Shown piece by piece: positions 42,002 through 49,973 of a DNA stretch of 64,000 nt. Both the position numbers and the translations under genes were made by a program. Where the stretch lies: contig NZ_JAKEEB010000006.1 of assembly GCF_021462825.1 (NCBI RefSeq), forward strand, positions 248,001 through 312,000. Direction: 5' to 3'. The stretch's first letter is position 1, and the number at the start of each line of letters is the position of its first letter. Source of the DNA: Streptomyces glomeratus. Its GTDB lineage: Bacteria > Actinomycetota > Actinomycetes > Streptomycetales > Streptomycetaceae. A model generated the notes under the pieces. The model did no database searches and was not told the origin of the DNA. It was given only the letters and a program-made list of their open reading frames with translations.

Positions 42002-42164
42002 TGGGGGGCCTTGCGACGAGATGCGGGAAGGAGGAGACAACGGGATGGAGAAGGGGGTACGGCCAGAGGAGGTGCGCGCGAACGCGCGGAGGCGGAGGCA
42101 CGGCGGCGTGTGCCGGGCGCCTCGAGGGCAGGGGGTTACCGAGGGGCTGGACCGCTCCGGAGGG

Positions 42165-43052
42165 CTAGAGGCTCCGGCGTCCGCCGGTAGTACCGCGGTC
42201 TCCGCCGGTGCCCGGCACCGGGAATGCTCCGGTGGCCCGCCGGGTGATCTCCCCGTACACCTCCGGGTCGGTGGTGTACTCGCCGAGGACGCACGTCTTG
42301 CGGCTGCCGTGGTAGTCGGAGGAGCCCGTGGCGAGAAGTCCCAGCTCGCGGGCGAGGCCGCGCAGCCGCGCCCGGGTCGCCGCATCGTGGTCCATATGGT
42401 CGGCCTCGATACCGTCGAGCCCGGCGGCGGCGAGGTCGGCGATGGCGGACTCCGGCACGGTGCGCCCCCGCTTCGAGGCGGCCGGGTGCGCGAAGACGGT
42501 GACCCCGCCCGCGGCCTTGACCAGCCGGATCGCCTCGAAGGGATCCGTCTCGTGCTTCTCGACGTAGGCCCGCCCGCCGTCGGCCAGCCACTGGGGCGTG
42601 AAGGCGTCCGAGACGCTGTCCACGACCCCGAGCTCGACCAGGGCGGAGGCGATGTGCGGTCGGCCGACCGAGCCCTCGCCGGCGATGCGGGCCACCTGCT
42701 CCCACGTGATCGGCACGCCCAGCTCCCGGAGCTTGGCGATCATGGCGTGGGCCCGCGGCACCCGGTCGTCCCGCACCAGCTCGCGCTCGGCGAGCAGGTC
42801 GGGCTCCTCCGGGTCGAAGAGGTAGGCCAGCATGTGCATGCTGATGCCGTTCCACCGGCAGGAGAGTTCGGCGCCGGTGACGAGGGTCAGGCCCTCGGGC
42901 AGCGCCCCGAGCGCCTCCGCGTGGCCTCGGGTGGTGTCGTGGTCGGTGAGGGCGACGACGTCGAGTCCCTCGGCGGCGGCGCGCAGCACCAGCTCGGCCG
43001 GGGTGTCCGTACCGTCGGACGCGGTGGAGTGGGTGTGCAGATCGATGCGCAC
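42165..43052 (-). CDS. PHP-domain phosphoesterase (RNase AM-like)
   Basis: A 295-residue PHP protein with metal motifs: D-L-H-T-H-S-T-A-S-D-G, A-L-T-D-H-D-T, G-A-E-L-S, a V-F-A-H-P-A and a late T-G-S-S-D-Y-H-G. The layout matches the TrpH/RNase AM (YciV) family that hydrolyses 3',5'-nucleoside bisphosphates and short 5'-phosphorylated RNA. Length and motif order agree; no polymerase domain is present. GTG 43052 directly precedes the conserved motif. It is upstream of marC. Confidence 0.88.
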   Translation of the reverse strand: MRIDLHTHSTASDGTDTPAELVLRAAAEGLDVVALTDHDTTRGHAEALGALPEGLTLVTGAELSCRWNGISMHMLAYLFDPEEPDLLAERELVRDDRVPRAHAMIAKLRELGVPITWEQVARIAGEGSVGRPHIASALVELGVVDSVSDAFTPQWLADGGRAYVEKHETDPFEAIRLVKAAGGVTVFAHPAASKRGRTVPESAIADLAAAGLDGIEADHMDHDAATRARLRGLARELGLLATGSSDYHGSRKTCVLGEYTTDPEVYGEITRRATGAFPVPGTGGDRGTTGGRRSL

Positions 43053-43170
43053 GACACGGACTCCAGGCGGTGACGGGACGGAAGGGGACGCTCAAGGATA
43101 ACGGGATTTCCGGCACCCCTGTCACACCCGCAGCCCGGAGGCGCCCCCTACGCGCACCAGCCCCCGCGGC

Positions 43171-43812
43171 TCATGGTGCGAGCAGGCGCGGCGACAGCGC
43201 CCCGATCGGCAGCAGGTCCACCTCCGCGCCCGCGTCGCGCAGGTCGGTCAGCACCAGTTCGTCGTACATGAGCATGCCCGTCTGCTCGGGCCAGACGACG
43301 GCCCACAGCCACAGGCCGCGCGCCTCGCCCGCGAACACCGCCCGGTCTTCGGGAGTGCCCGAGACATGCCACAGCGGGGTGGGGCGTCCGACGGCCAGCA
43401 CCTTGGCCTGGGGCGGCTTCTCCACGTTCAGATAAGGGCCGGGATCCGGGCCGTCGATACCCGCGTAGCGCGCGCCGAGCCCCACGCCCAGTTCCTCGGC
43501 GACGAGGATCAGCTCGCCCACGCCGCCGAGCGGCCCGGGACCCGAGCAGGCCACGGCCGTCGCCCGGCCGCCGCTACGGTCGTCGCCGGCGTAGGCCACA
43601 CCCGTGAACAGCCAGCCCACCGGCAGCGGCCACGGCATCCACACCGGCACCCGGGCACGGTGCACCACGACACTGAGGGCCTCGACGCTGGGCGGGATCA
43701 CGGGCTGCAGCGGGTGCACGTTTCCGTGCACATCGCACTGCCAGGAATCGGCGAAGAGTCCGGGAGCCCTGACCCGGCCACCACACTTCGGGCAACTGGG
43801 TTCGCCCCTCAT
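43171..43812 (-). CDS. DUF6758 family protein with N-terminal zinc ribbon
   Basis: A 213-residue protein beginning M-R-G-E-P-S-C-P-K-C-G-G, a zinc knuckle; a second C occurs in W-Q-C-D-V-H-G. The rest is soluble with Trp- and Pro-rich loops (V-W-M-P-W-P-L-P-V-G-W-L). It fits an actinobacterial conserved family (DUF6758) with no known activity. ATG 43812. It lies 118 bases upstream of the PHP gene in the same direction. Beyond its start, on the other strand, is the decayed transporter. Confidence 0.82.
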   Translation of the reverse strand: MRGEPSCPKCGGRVRAPGLFADSWQCDVHGNVHPLQPVIPPSVEALSVVVHRARVPVWMPWPLPVGWLFTGVAYAGDDRSGGRATAVACSGPGPLGGVGELILVAEELGVGLGARYAGIDGPDPGPYLNVEKPPQAKVLAVGRPTPLWHVSGTPEDRAVFAGEARGLWLWAVVWPEQTGMLMYDELVLTDLRDAGAEVDLLPIGALSPRLLAP

Positions 43813-43879
43813 AGGGCCCCACGGTCCTCCCCGTCCCGCGCCGCGTCAAGGACGATCACCCGTCCGGCGTGTGCCCGCA

Positions 43880-44107
43880 CGTCGGCTTCACGCCGCGTCC
43901 GGCGTCGCCTTCATGGGCATCGGGCTCACCGACCCGATCCCGCCCTCCATCGCCCGGGGCCTGCAGGCCTCGCCCAGCCGGGTCTCCCTGCTCTTCACCT
44001 CGTACCTCCTCATCACCGCCCTCGCGATGCCGGTGACCGCCTTCGTCTCCAGCCGCATCCGCGGCGAATCCGACCGTGGCCGCGCGAAGCGTGTCGGGCA
44101 AGGGTGA
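43880..44107 (+). pseudogene. Remnant of an MFS transporter N terminus
   Basis: A plus-strand frame encodes a stretch that reads like the first helices of a drug-efflux MFS protein: V-A-F-M-G-I-G-L-T-D-P-I-P-P-S-I-A-R-G, then S-L-L-F-T-S-Y-L-L-I-T-A-L-A-M and F-V-S-S-R-I-R-G, ending after ~70 residues where the family would have ten more helices. No start codon with an SD and no downstream continuation were found. The 471-base gap (43813-44283) otherwise holds only short frames; I call this a deletion remnant. Confidence 0.6.
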
Positions 44108-44283
44108 TGGTGGGCGACGGGCGGGCAGCGCCGCGGAGGAGTGGAGCGACCTCCGCATGTCCTTCGTGGTGGCGGCTCTCATACGACGCGGAGGACGGCG
44201 TCACCGTCTTTGCCAACTGGCGACTTTCGGCCGGTGATTGGTGAGCTTGCTCACCTCCGCGTCGGAGCTTGTCCCCCTCTCCC

Positions 44284-44880
44284 TCAGTCGAGAGGGACGG
44301 ACCCGCGGGACGGATCCCGTAGGTCCGTCCCGTTCGTCAGCCAGCGCTCCTGAAGGGCCTGGGCACCGTGCACCCGCTTCCAGGCGGCCTCGTTCGGGGT
44401 CATCGGCAGCAGCGGCAGAAACCGTACGGGGTCGAGGGGCGCATCCAGCTCCAGGTCCTCGACCAGACCGCCCGGCTCGGCGACCAGGACGGAGGTGAAC
44501 GGGGCCCCGGGCCACAGCGGCTCGCCCACGTCCAGCGAGGCGCCGGGAGCCACCACCACCCCCTCGACCTGCGGGGACGCGGCCAGAACGGCGAGCGGGC
44601 GGAGCACCTTGTCGGTGTCGGCGCGGCCGCCTCGGACGGAGAGGACCAGCTCGGCCCGGGGCCCCTTGGCGGGGTCGGCGAGCATCGCGGCGGGGTCCGT
44701 CATCGGCTGGGCGGACATGCCGAGAGTGGCGTAACGCAGGACGACGCCTTCCGGGGAGTCGTCCCGGAAACGCAGCACCTCGATACGGTCCGTGCCGAGG
44801 AAGGTGACGGCCGCGCGGGCGTCCGGTTCGCCGAGCGCGGTGTGCAACCGGGCCTCGACCAGAGGAAGAACATCGACCAT
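44284..44880 (-). CDS. Suppressor-of-fused (SUFU) domain protein
   Basis: A 198-residue protein resembling the bacterial suppressor-of-fused-like domain: V-L-R-Y-A-T-L-G-M-S strand, A-E-L-V-L-S-V-R, an L-A-A-S-P-Q-V-E-G-V-V-V-A-P-G region and a P-L-L-P-M-T-P-N-E motif with a C-terminal W. Bacterial members are soluble and of unknown function, sometimes in toxin-immunity loci; nothing here suggests that. ATG 44880 opens the domain. Its promoter must lie in the 540-base gap shared with corA. Confidence 0.8.
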   Translation of the reverse strand: MVDVLPLVEARLHTALGEPDARAAVTFLGTDRIEVLRFRDDSPEGVVLRYATLGMSAQPMTDPAAMLADPAKGPRAELVLSVRGGRADTDKVLRPLAVLAASPQVEGVVVAPGASLDVGEPLWPGAPFTSVLVAEPGGLVEDLELDAPLDPVRFLPLLPMTPNEAAWKRVHGAQALQERWLTNGTDLRDPSRGSVPLD

Positions 44881-44967
44881 GCGGCGAGCATAGAACTCGT
44901 CAGCACGAGGCAAAGCGGCGCCTTGACACTTCGGTCGGCTGATACTGTTGGCCGGTGATTTCGGGCA

Positions 44968-45240
44968 GCACGCAGAAGCGGTGCGATCGAGTCCCGGACA
45001 CCGTGAGGCTCCCCTACGGGGGAATGGATCGTCCCTCACCAGGGACCGGCCGGAGGAGGTGGGGCTGGCATGGATCGAAGTCGACCGTGCAGTACCACCC
45101 GCTCTTCCGACCGCTGATGTAGCTGCTCCTGCCGGCTGCCACCTCATCTCCCGCGCGCAGCGTTTTCGTGCGGATCCCCGGGGATCCGCACAGGATCCCT
45201 CCGTGCACCACGGAAGAGCACTTCGTTTCGTTTCACCTGA
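44968..45240 (+). promoter_or_regulatory. Structured corA leader region (candidate Mg-responsive RNA)
   Basis: The 540-base gap 44881-45420 between the SUFU gene and corA holds, on the plus strand, GTGAGGCTCCCC-TAC-GGGGG inside a longer arm (GTGAGG with CCTCAC), a GCATGG/CCGTGC hairpin (about 45069-45091) and a 24-base palindrome. GTGAGGCTCC is a core motif of M-box magnesium riboswitches, but other M-box motifs (CUGCCC, GACGCC) are not seen, so I do not call an M-box. A control RNA for corA is inference. Confidence 0.35.
45168..45191. repeat. 24-bp perfect palindrome upstream of corA
   Basis: GTGCGGATCCCC followed directly by its reverse complement, with no spacer. As RNA it gives a hairpin of about 10 bp with a four-base loop. 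It lies about 230 bases before corA. Confidence 0.95.
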
Positions 45241-45420
45241 TCTGTCTGATCTGAACCAGTAACGAAGCCCGCCACCGCGACGGTGCGGTGCTCCCCGCTT
45301 TGTGGACGTGCCAAACCTCCCCTGCCGAAAAGGCGGGAGACGACCCGTCAGGACGTCCCCATTCCGGGCAGTTCCACCCGTCGTCGGCGTCTTCGTTGCC
45401 CGTTGCGAAGGAGCCTGCCC

Positions 45421-46536
45421 ATGTCGATGATTCGTGACCTGCGCGCCGTGGTCCGCCCCTCCCGCCCCTCGCTGCGCAAGGACATCAGCACGTACGACGC
45501 CACGCGTGACCCCGCGACGCCGTCCGCCGTCGTCGACTGCGCCGTCTACCGCGACGGGGTCCGTGTGCAGACCCCGCAGCCGCTGACCCCGCACGAGGCG
45601 ATGCGGCTGGTGCGGCGCGACGGGGGTTTCGTGTGGATCGGCCTGCACGAGCCGACGGATGCGGAATTCGCCGGAATCGCAAGCGAGTTCGGGCTGCACC
45701 CGCTGGCCGTCGAGGACGCGGTGCAGGCGCACCAGCGCCCCAAGCTGGAGCGGTACGACGACTCCCTCTTCACCGTCTTCAAGACCATCCACTACGTCGA
45801 GCACGACCGGCTGACCGCCACCAGCGAGGTGGTGGAGACCGGTGAGGTCATGTGCTTCACCGGGCGGGACTTCTTCATCACCGTCCGGCACGGCGGGCAG
45901 GGCTCGCTCCGGACGCTGCGGCGCAGGCTGCAGGAGGAGCCCGAGCTGCTGGCCAAGGGCCCGTCGGCCGTGCTGCACGCGATCGCCGACCACGTCGTCG
46001 ACGGCTACATCGCGGTGGCGGACGCGGTGCAGGACGACATCGACGACGTCGAGACGGAGGTGTTCTCGCCCGGCCGGAAGGGGACGCCCCGGGGCACCGA
46101 CGCGAGCCGGATCTACCAGCTCAAGCGCGAGGTGATGGAGTTCAAGCGGGCCGTGGCGCCGCTGCTGCGGCCGATGCAGCTGCTGAGCGAGCGGCCGATG
46201 CGGCTGATCGACCCCGACATCCAGAAGTACTTCCGCGACGTCGCCGACCACCTCGCCCGGGTGCAGGAGCAGGTCCTCGGCTTCGACGAGCTGCTGAACT
46301 CGATCCTCCAGGCGAATCTGGCGCAGGCGTCCGTCGCTCAGAACGAGGACATGCGCAAGATCACGGCGTGGGCGGCGATCATCGCCGTTCCGACGATGGT
46401 CTGCGGGGTGTACGGCATGAACTTCACGTACATGCCCGAGCTGCACTGGAAGTACGGCTACCCGGTGATCATGGGCATCACGGTGGCCATCTGTCTCGGC
46501 ATCCACCGCACACTGAAGCGGAACGGCTGGCTGTGA
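45421..46536 (+). CDS. corA: CorA-type magnesium/cobalt transporter
   Basis: A 371-residue CorA: long N-terminal cytoplasmic domain, then two C-terminal membrane helices with the defining Y-G-M-N-F motif (about residue 336) between them. Basic tail K-R-N-G-W-L. CorA pentamers import Mg2+ (also Co2+) through the inner membrane. ATG 45421 follows AAGGAG; upstream readings run through the leader. The long structured leader suggests RNA-level control. The neighbouring MgtE-N gene is also magnesium-related. Confidence 0.95.
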   Translation: MSMIRDLRAVVRPSRPSLRKDISTYDATRDPATPSAVVDCAVYRDGVRVQTPQPLTPHEAMRLVRRDGGFVWIGLHEPTDAEFAGIASEFGLHPLAVEDAVQAHQRPKLERYDDSLFTVFKTIHYVEHDRLTATSEVVETGEVMCFTGRDFFITVRHGGQGSLRTLRRRLQEEPELLAKGPSAVLHAIADHVVDGYIAVADAVQDDIDDVETEVFSPGRKGTPRGTDASRIYQLKREVMEFKRAVAPLLRPMQLLSERPMRLIDPDIQKYFRDVADHLARVQEQVLGFDELLNSILQANLAQASVAQNEDMRKITAWAAIIAVPTMVCGVYGMNFTYMPELHWKYGYPVIMGITVAICLGIHRTLKRNGWL

Positions 46537-46558
46537 AGAGCCCGACTAGGCTGAGCGC

Positions 46559-47089
46559 ATGACAAGCGAGCTGCTCGAGAGGGCCCTCGTCGAGGAGTCC
46601 ACCAAGAAGTCCGGGCTGATCTGGGTCCAGGGCGCGTCGTCCGCCGGCGCGCCCGCCCAGGTCTCCCCCGCGCGTGCGCTGTGGCATGTGTGGCACGACG
46701 GCGCGGCGTGCGTGGTGGGCGACGGCCCCGGTGAGCAACCGCTGCCCGGCCTCGCCGACGGGGGCGAGGCGGTCGTCACCGTCCGCAGCAAGGACAAGGG
46801 CGGCCGGATCGTCACCTGGCCCGCGCGGGTGGTGGAGCTGACGCCGGGATCGCCGGAGTGGGAGGGCGCGGTCGCCGAGCTGAAGGGCAAGCGGCTGAAC
46901 GCCCCCGACGGCGAGGAGATGCCCGAGCGCTGGCGGCGCACATGCCGGGTGCTGCGTCTGGAGCCGCGGGGCGCGACCGTCCCGCTGCCGTCCGACTCCC
47001 AGGCCGCGCCCCCGCCACCGAGCCCTGCCGTGACCCGCCACCCGATCCCGGCGGCCCTGCCACGGCTCCTGCGGCGCAAGCGACGCTAG
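46559..47089 (+). CDS. Conserved hypothetical protein (split-barrel-like)
   Basis: A 176-residue soluble protein starting 22 bases after corA, so likely in its operon. The N-terminal ~120 residues, with A-L-W-H-V-W-H-D-G and V-R-S-K-D-K-G-G-R-I-V-T, resemble a pyridoxamine-oxidase-type split barrel, but I cannot confirm this. The C terminus is Pro-rich and ends in basic R-L-L-R-R-K-R-R. No cofactor motif is clear. Function unknown. Confidence 0.75.
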   Translation: MTSELLERALVEESTKKSGLIWVQGASSAGAPAQVSPARALWHVWHDGAACVVGDGPGEQPLPGLADGGEAVVTVRSKDKGGRIVTWPARVVELTPGSPEWEGAVAELKGKRLNAPDGEEMPERWRRTCRVLRLEPRGATVPLPSDSQAAPPPPSPAVTRHPIPAALPRLLRRKRR

Positions 47090-47156
47090 CCGCACGGAGC
47101 CTCCCCGGGCCTGCCCCGGCCGGCCCGGGGAGGCCCGCCCCACAGGCCGGCGCGCC

Positions 47157-47945
47157 TCAGGACGACGGCAGCTGCTTGCCGTAGTCGACCGTCGCGCTCT
47201 TCGGCGGCTCCGTCAGCGTGAAGTCCTTGCCCCAGTCCGTCAGACGGAGGGTCCCCGCGTTGCCGGCGCGTACCAGGAGCAGCGGATAGGGGGCGCCCTC
47301 CAGGGAGACGTCCAGGGTGCCGCCGGAGCCCTTGTCGCCGCTGATACGGATCGTACGGACGCCGTTCTGCTCGTGGTGGCCGTCCGTCGCGAGGGTGCCG
47401 TGCAGCGTGAGCAGCCCGTCGAGCAGCACGTCCTTGTCGGTGAACCCGCTGAAGCGCCGGTAGGCCGGGTCACCGGCCGGCACCTTGACGTACTTGCCGT
47501 CGAGCTTGTGCGCGGCGGCCGACGAGCCGGCGCCGCCCCCCTTGCCGTCCTCGCGGTTCCAGAACGCGGCATCGGCCTTGAGGAACAGGCGCTCGCCCAC
47601 CCGCAGCACCCGGAACGTTCCGTTCTTCGAGGTGACCGACCCGGTGCCTCCGTCGCCCTTCAGCCGCATGTCCAGCGTGTACGTGGCGCCGTTGCTGACC
47701 ACGGTCCCCGACAGCCGCAGCGCCGACGCGGACTTCGCCGCCGTCCGCGTCCGGCTCTGGATCTTGTCGGCGGGCAGCTTCCCGACCCCATTGGTCCCCG
47801 CGTCCGGGTTGCCGCCACTGCACCCCACGAGACCCGTTCCCGTCACGACCAGCGCGCACATCACGCTCACCAGTGCGGCCCTGCGGGTACGGCCCTGGGG
47901 GATTGCAGTCACGGGCGGGGCTGCCTCTCGTGCGGGTGTCCTCAT
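47157..47945 (-). CDS. Secreted lipoprotein (LppX/LprG-like)
   Basis: A signal peptide with R-T-R-R-A-A-L-V-S-V, a hydrophobic stretch and lipobox L-V-G-C (Cys about 42) precedes a ~220-residue domain of beta strands, S-G-T-V-V-S-N-G and D-M-R-L-K-G-D-G among them, recalling LppX_LprAFG lipid-binding lipoproteins. A transport or storage role at the envelope is inference. ATG 47945 is the longest start; GTG 47912 with GAGAGG upstream is a plausible alternative giving a shorter signal. It is convergent with the corA-linked gene. Confidence 0.82.
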   Translation of the reverse strand: MRTPAREAAPPVTAIPQGRTRRAALVSVMCALVVTGTGLVGCSGGNPDAGTNGVGKLPADKIQSRTRTAAKSASALRLSGTVVSNGATYTLDMRLKGDGGTGSVTSKNGTFRVLRVGERLFLKADAAFWNREDGKGGGAGSSAAAHKLDGKYVKVPAGDPAYRRFSGFTDKDVLLDGLLTLHGTLATDGHHEQNGVRTIRISGDKGSGGTLDVSLEGAPYPLLLVRAGNAGTLRLTDWGKDFTLTEPPKSATVDYGKQLPSS

Positions 47946-48087
47946 CGGCGTACCGCAGAGTACCGGTGCCCGTGGGGCCTTCCGGAGTCAGTCCCTCCGC
48001 GCCTTTCGCCAGGGCGTACGACAACGGGACGGGCTAGCCTGAAGCCCACCCCAACGGATAAAGCGGCAGGAACAGGAGGCGGCGGGC

Positions 48088-49368
48088 ATGGCGGCTGGCG
48101 CCCCTCGCATCTTCGTCTCGCACCTGGCCGGTGTCGCCGTCTTCGACCCCAACGGCGACCAGGTGGGACGCGTGCGCGACCTCGTCGTCATGCTGCGCGT
48201 GGGGCGGCGTCCCCCGCGGCTGCTCGGGCTGGTCGTCGAACTCACCACCCGCCGGCGCATCTTCCTGCCCATGACCCGGGTGACCGGCATCGAGTCCGGC
48301 CAGGTCATCACCACCGGCGTGGTGAACGTGCGCCGCTTCGAGCAGCGGCCCACCGAGCGGCTCGTCTTCGGGGAGCTGCTCGACCTCCGCGTCACGCTCG
48401 TGGAGTCCGGCGAGGAGGTCACCGTCCTCGACCTCTCCGTGCAGCAGTTGCCGGCCCGCCGGGAATGGGAGGTCGACAAGGTCTTCGTGCGCAAGGGCAA
48501 GGGCGGGGCGTTCCGGCGCAGCAAGGGCGAGACACTGACCGTCGAGTGGTCCGCCGTCACCGGGTTCTCCCTGGTGGAACAGGGGCAGGGCGCAGAGAGC
48601 CTGCTGGCCACCTTCGAACAGCTGCGGCCCGCCGACCTCGCCAACGTCCTGCACCATCTCTCCGCCAAGCGCCGCGCCGAGGTCGCCGCGGCCCTCGACG
48701 ACGACCGGCTCGCCGACGTCCTCGAGCAGCTCCCCGAGGACGACCAGATCGAGATCCTCGGCAAGCTGCGCAAGGAGCGCGCCGCCGACGTCCTGGAGGC
48801 GATGGACCCGGACGACGCCGCCGACCTGCTCGCCGAGCTGCCGGAGGACGAGAAGGAACGGCTGCTGAGTCTGATGCAGCCCGCCGACGCGGCCGAGATG
48901 CGCCGGCTGATGGCGTACGAGGAGAAGACCGCGGGCGGCCTGATGACCACCGAGCCGGTCGTGCTGCGGCCCGACGCGACCGTCGCCGACGCGCTCGCCC
49001 AGGTCCGCAATCCGGACCTGTCCCCCGCCCTCGCCGCCCAGGTGTACGTCTGCCGCCCTCCGGACGAGACGCCCACCGGCAAGTACCTGGGAACCGTGCA
49101 CTTCCAGCGGCTGCTGCGCGATCCGCCGTACACCCTCGTCAGCGCTCTCGTCGACGACGACCTGCAGTCACTGGCACCGGACGCCCCGCTGCCGGTCGTG
49201 GCCGGGTTCTTCGCGACCTACGACATGGTCGCGGCGCCCGTGGTCGACGAGTCCGGCTCGCTGCTCGGCGTGGTGACCGTGGACGACGTACTGGACCACA
49301 TGCTCCCCGATGACTGGCGCGAGACGGAGTTCGACCTGAGCGACGAGGGGGCCGCACATGGCACCTGA
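48088..49368 (+). CDS. MgtE N-domain/CBS protein without membrane channel
   Basis: A 426-residue soluble protein. An N-terminal PRC-barrel-like half (R-V-R-D-L-V-V, L-V-V-E-L, about 1-170) precedes an MgtE-N superhelix (about 170-280; repeated L-E-Q-L-P-E-D-D and E-M-D-P-D-D-A-A-D-L-L units) and a CBS pair (about 285-420; K-T-A-G-G-L-M-T and G-V-V-T-V-D-D-V-L-D). The MgtE membrane channel is missing, so it is not a transporter on its own; it may regulate one. Start ATG 48088 follows an SD-like AGGAGG region. It overlaps the next gene by 11 bases. Confidence 0.88.
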   Translation: MAAGAPRIFVSHLAGVAVFDPNGDQVGRVRDLVVMLRVGRRPPRLLGLVVELTTRRRIFLPMTRVTGIESGQVITTGVVNVRRFEQRPTERLVFGELLDLRVTLVESGEEVTVLDLSVQQLPARREWEVDKVFVRKGKGGAFRRSKGETLTVEWSAVTGFSLVEQGQGAESLLATFEQLRPADLANVLHHLSAKRRAEVAAALDDDRLADVLEQLPEDDQIEILGKLRKERAADVLEAMDPDDAADLLAELPEDEKERLLSLMQPADAAEMRRLMAYEEKTAGGLMTTEPVVLRPDATVADALAQVRNPDLSPALAAQVYVCRPPDETPTGKYLGTVHFQRLLRDPPYTLVSALVDDDLQSLAPDAPLPVVAGFFATYDMVAAPVVDESGSLLGVVTVDDVLDHMLPDDWRETEFDLSDEGAAHGT

Positions 49369-49936
49369 CCGCGAGAAGACGCCCTCCGGCGCGACCGCCG
49401 CCACCCGTGCCCGCCTCCGGCTCGACCAGCCGCAGCCCCGGCGCACCCGGGTCCTGCCGGAGTGGGACCCGGAGGCCTTCGGACGCCTGTCGGAGCGGAT
49501 CGCCCGCTTCCTGGGGACCGGGCGGTTCATCGTCTGGATGACGTTCGTCATCATCATCTGGCTGGTGTGGAACGTCTCCGCCCCGCACCACCTGCGCTTC
49601 GACCCGTATCCGTTCATCTTCCTGACGCTGATGCTGTCCCTGCAGGCCTCCTACGCGGCCCCGCTGATCCTGCTGGCGCAGAACCGCCAGGACGACCGCG
49701 ACCGGGTCAACCTCGAACAGGACCGCAAGCAGAACGAGCGGTCGATCGCGGACACCGAGTATCTGACCCGGGAGGTCGCCGCGCTGCGCAGCGGGCTCGG
49801 CGAAGTGGCCACCCGCGACTGGATCCGCTCCGAGCTCCAGGACCTGATGAGAGAGCTGGAGGAGTACCGGCGTCCCGACGGGCACGTCGTATTCCCGGCG
49901 GAACACGCGCGCGGACGTGATGTAGACGACCGCTGA
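49358..49936 (+). CDS. DUF1003 membrane protein
   Basis: A 192-residue protein with two membrane helices (about 60-80 and 90-112), the DUF1003 pattern W-M-T-F-V-I-I-I-W-L, F-D-P-Y-P-F-I-F-L-T-L and A-P-L-I-L-L-A-Q-N-R-Q, followed by a soluble coiled-coil-like tail. The family has no proven function. It overlaps the MgtE-N gene by 11 bases, so they are coupled and may act together, for example in magnesium sensing (inference). The next gene is mrp. Confidence 0.88.
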   Translation: MAPDREKTPSGATAATRARLRLDQPQPRRTRVLPEWDPEAFGRLSERIARFLGTGRFIVWMTFVIIIWLVWNVSAPHHLRFDPYPFIFLTLMLSLQASYAAPLILLAQNRQDDRDRVNLEQDRKQNERSIADTEYLTREVAALRSGLGEVATRDWIRSELQDLMRELEEYRRPDGHVVFPAEHARGRDVDDR

Positions 49937-49973
49937 CGGGCTTTCCGAGGGCCCCGGCGGGCGCCGTACCATC

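Noticed and set aside
43860..44244. MerR-like regulator fragment near the MFS remnant
   Set aside because: A single short V-I-G-E-L-A-H word is not enough evidence.
44940..45010. tRNA-like T-arm sequence upstream of corA
   Set aside because: No acceptor, D or anticodon stems can be formed around it.
44968..45060. True M-box magnesium riboswitch upstream of corA
   Set aside because: Only GTGAGGCTCC agrees; other conserved M-box blocks are not visible. Kept as an unassigned structured leader.
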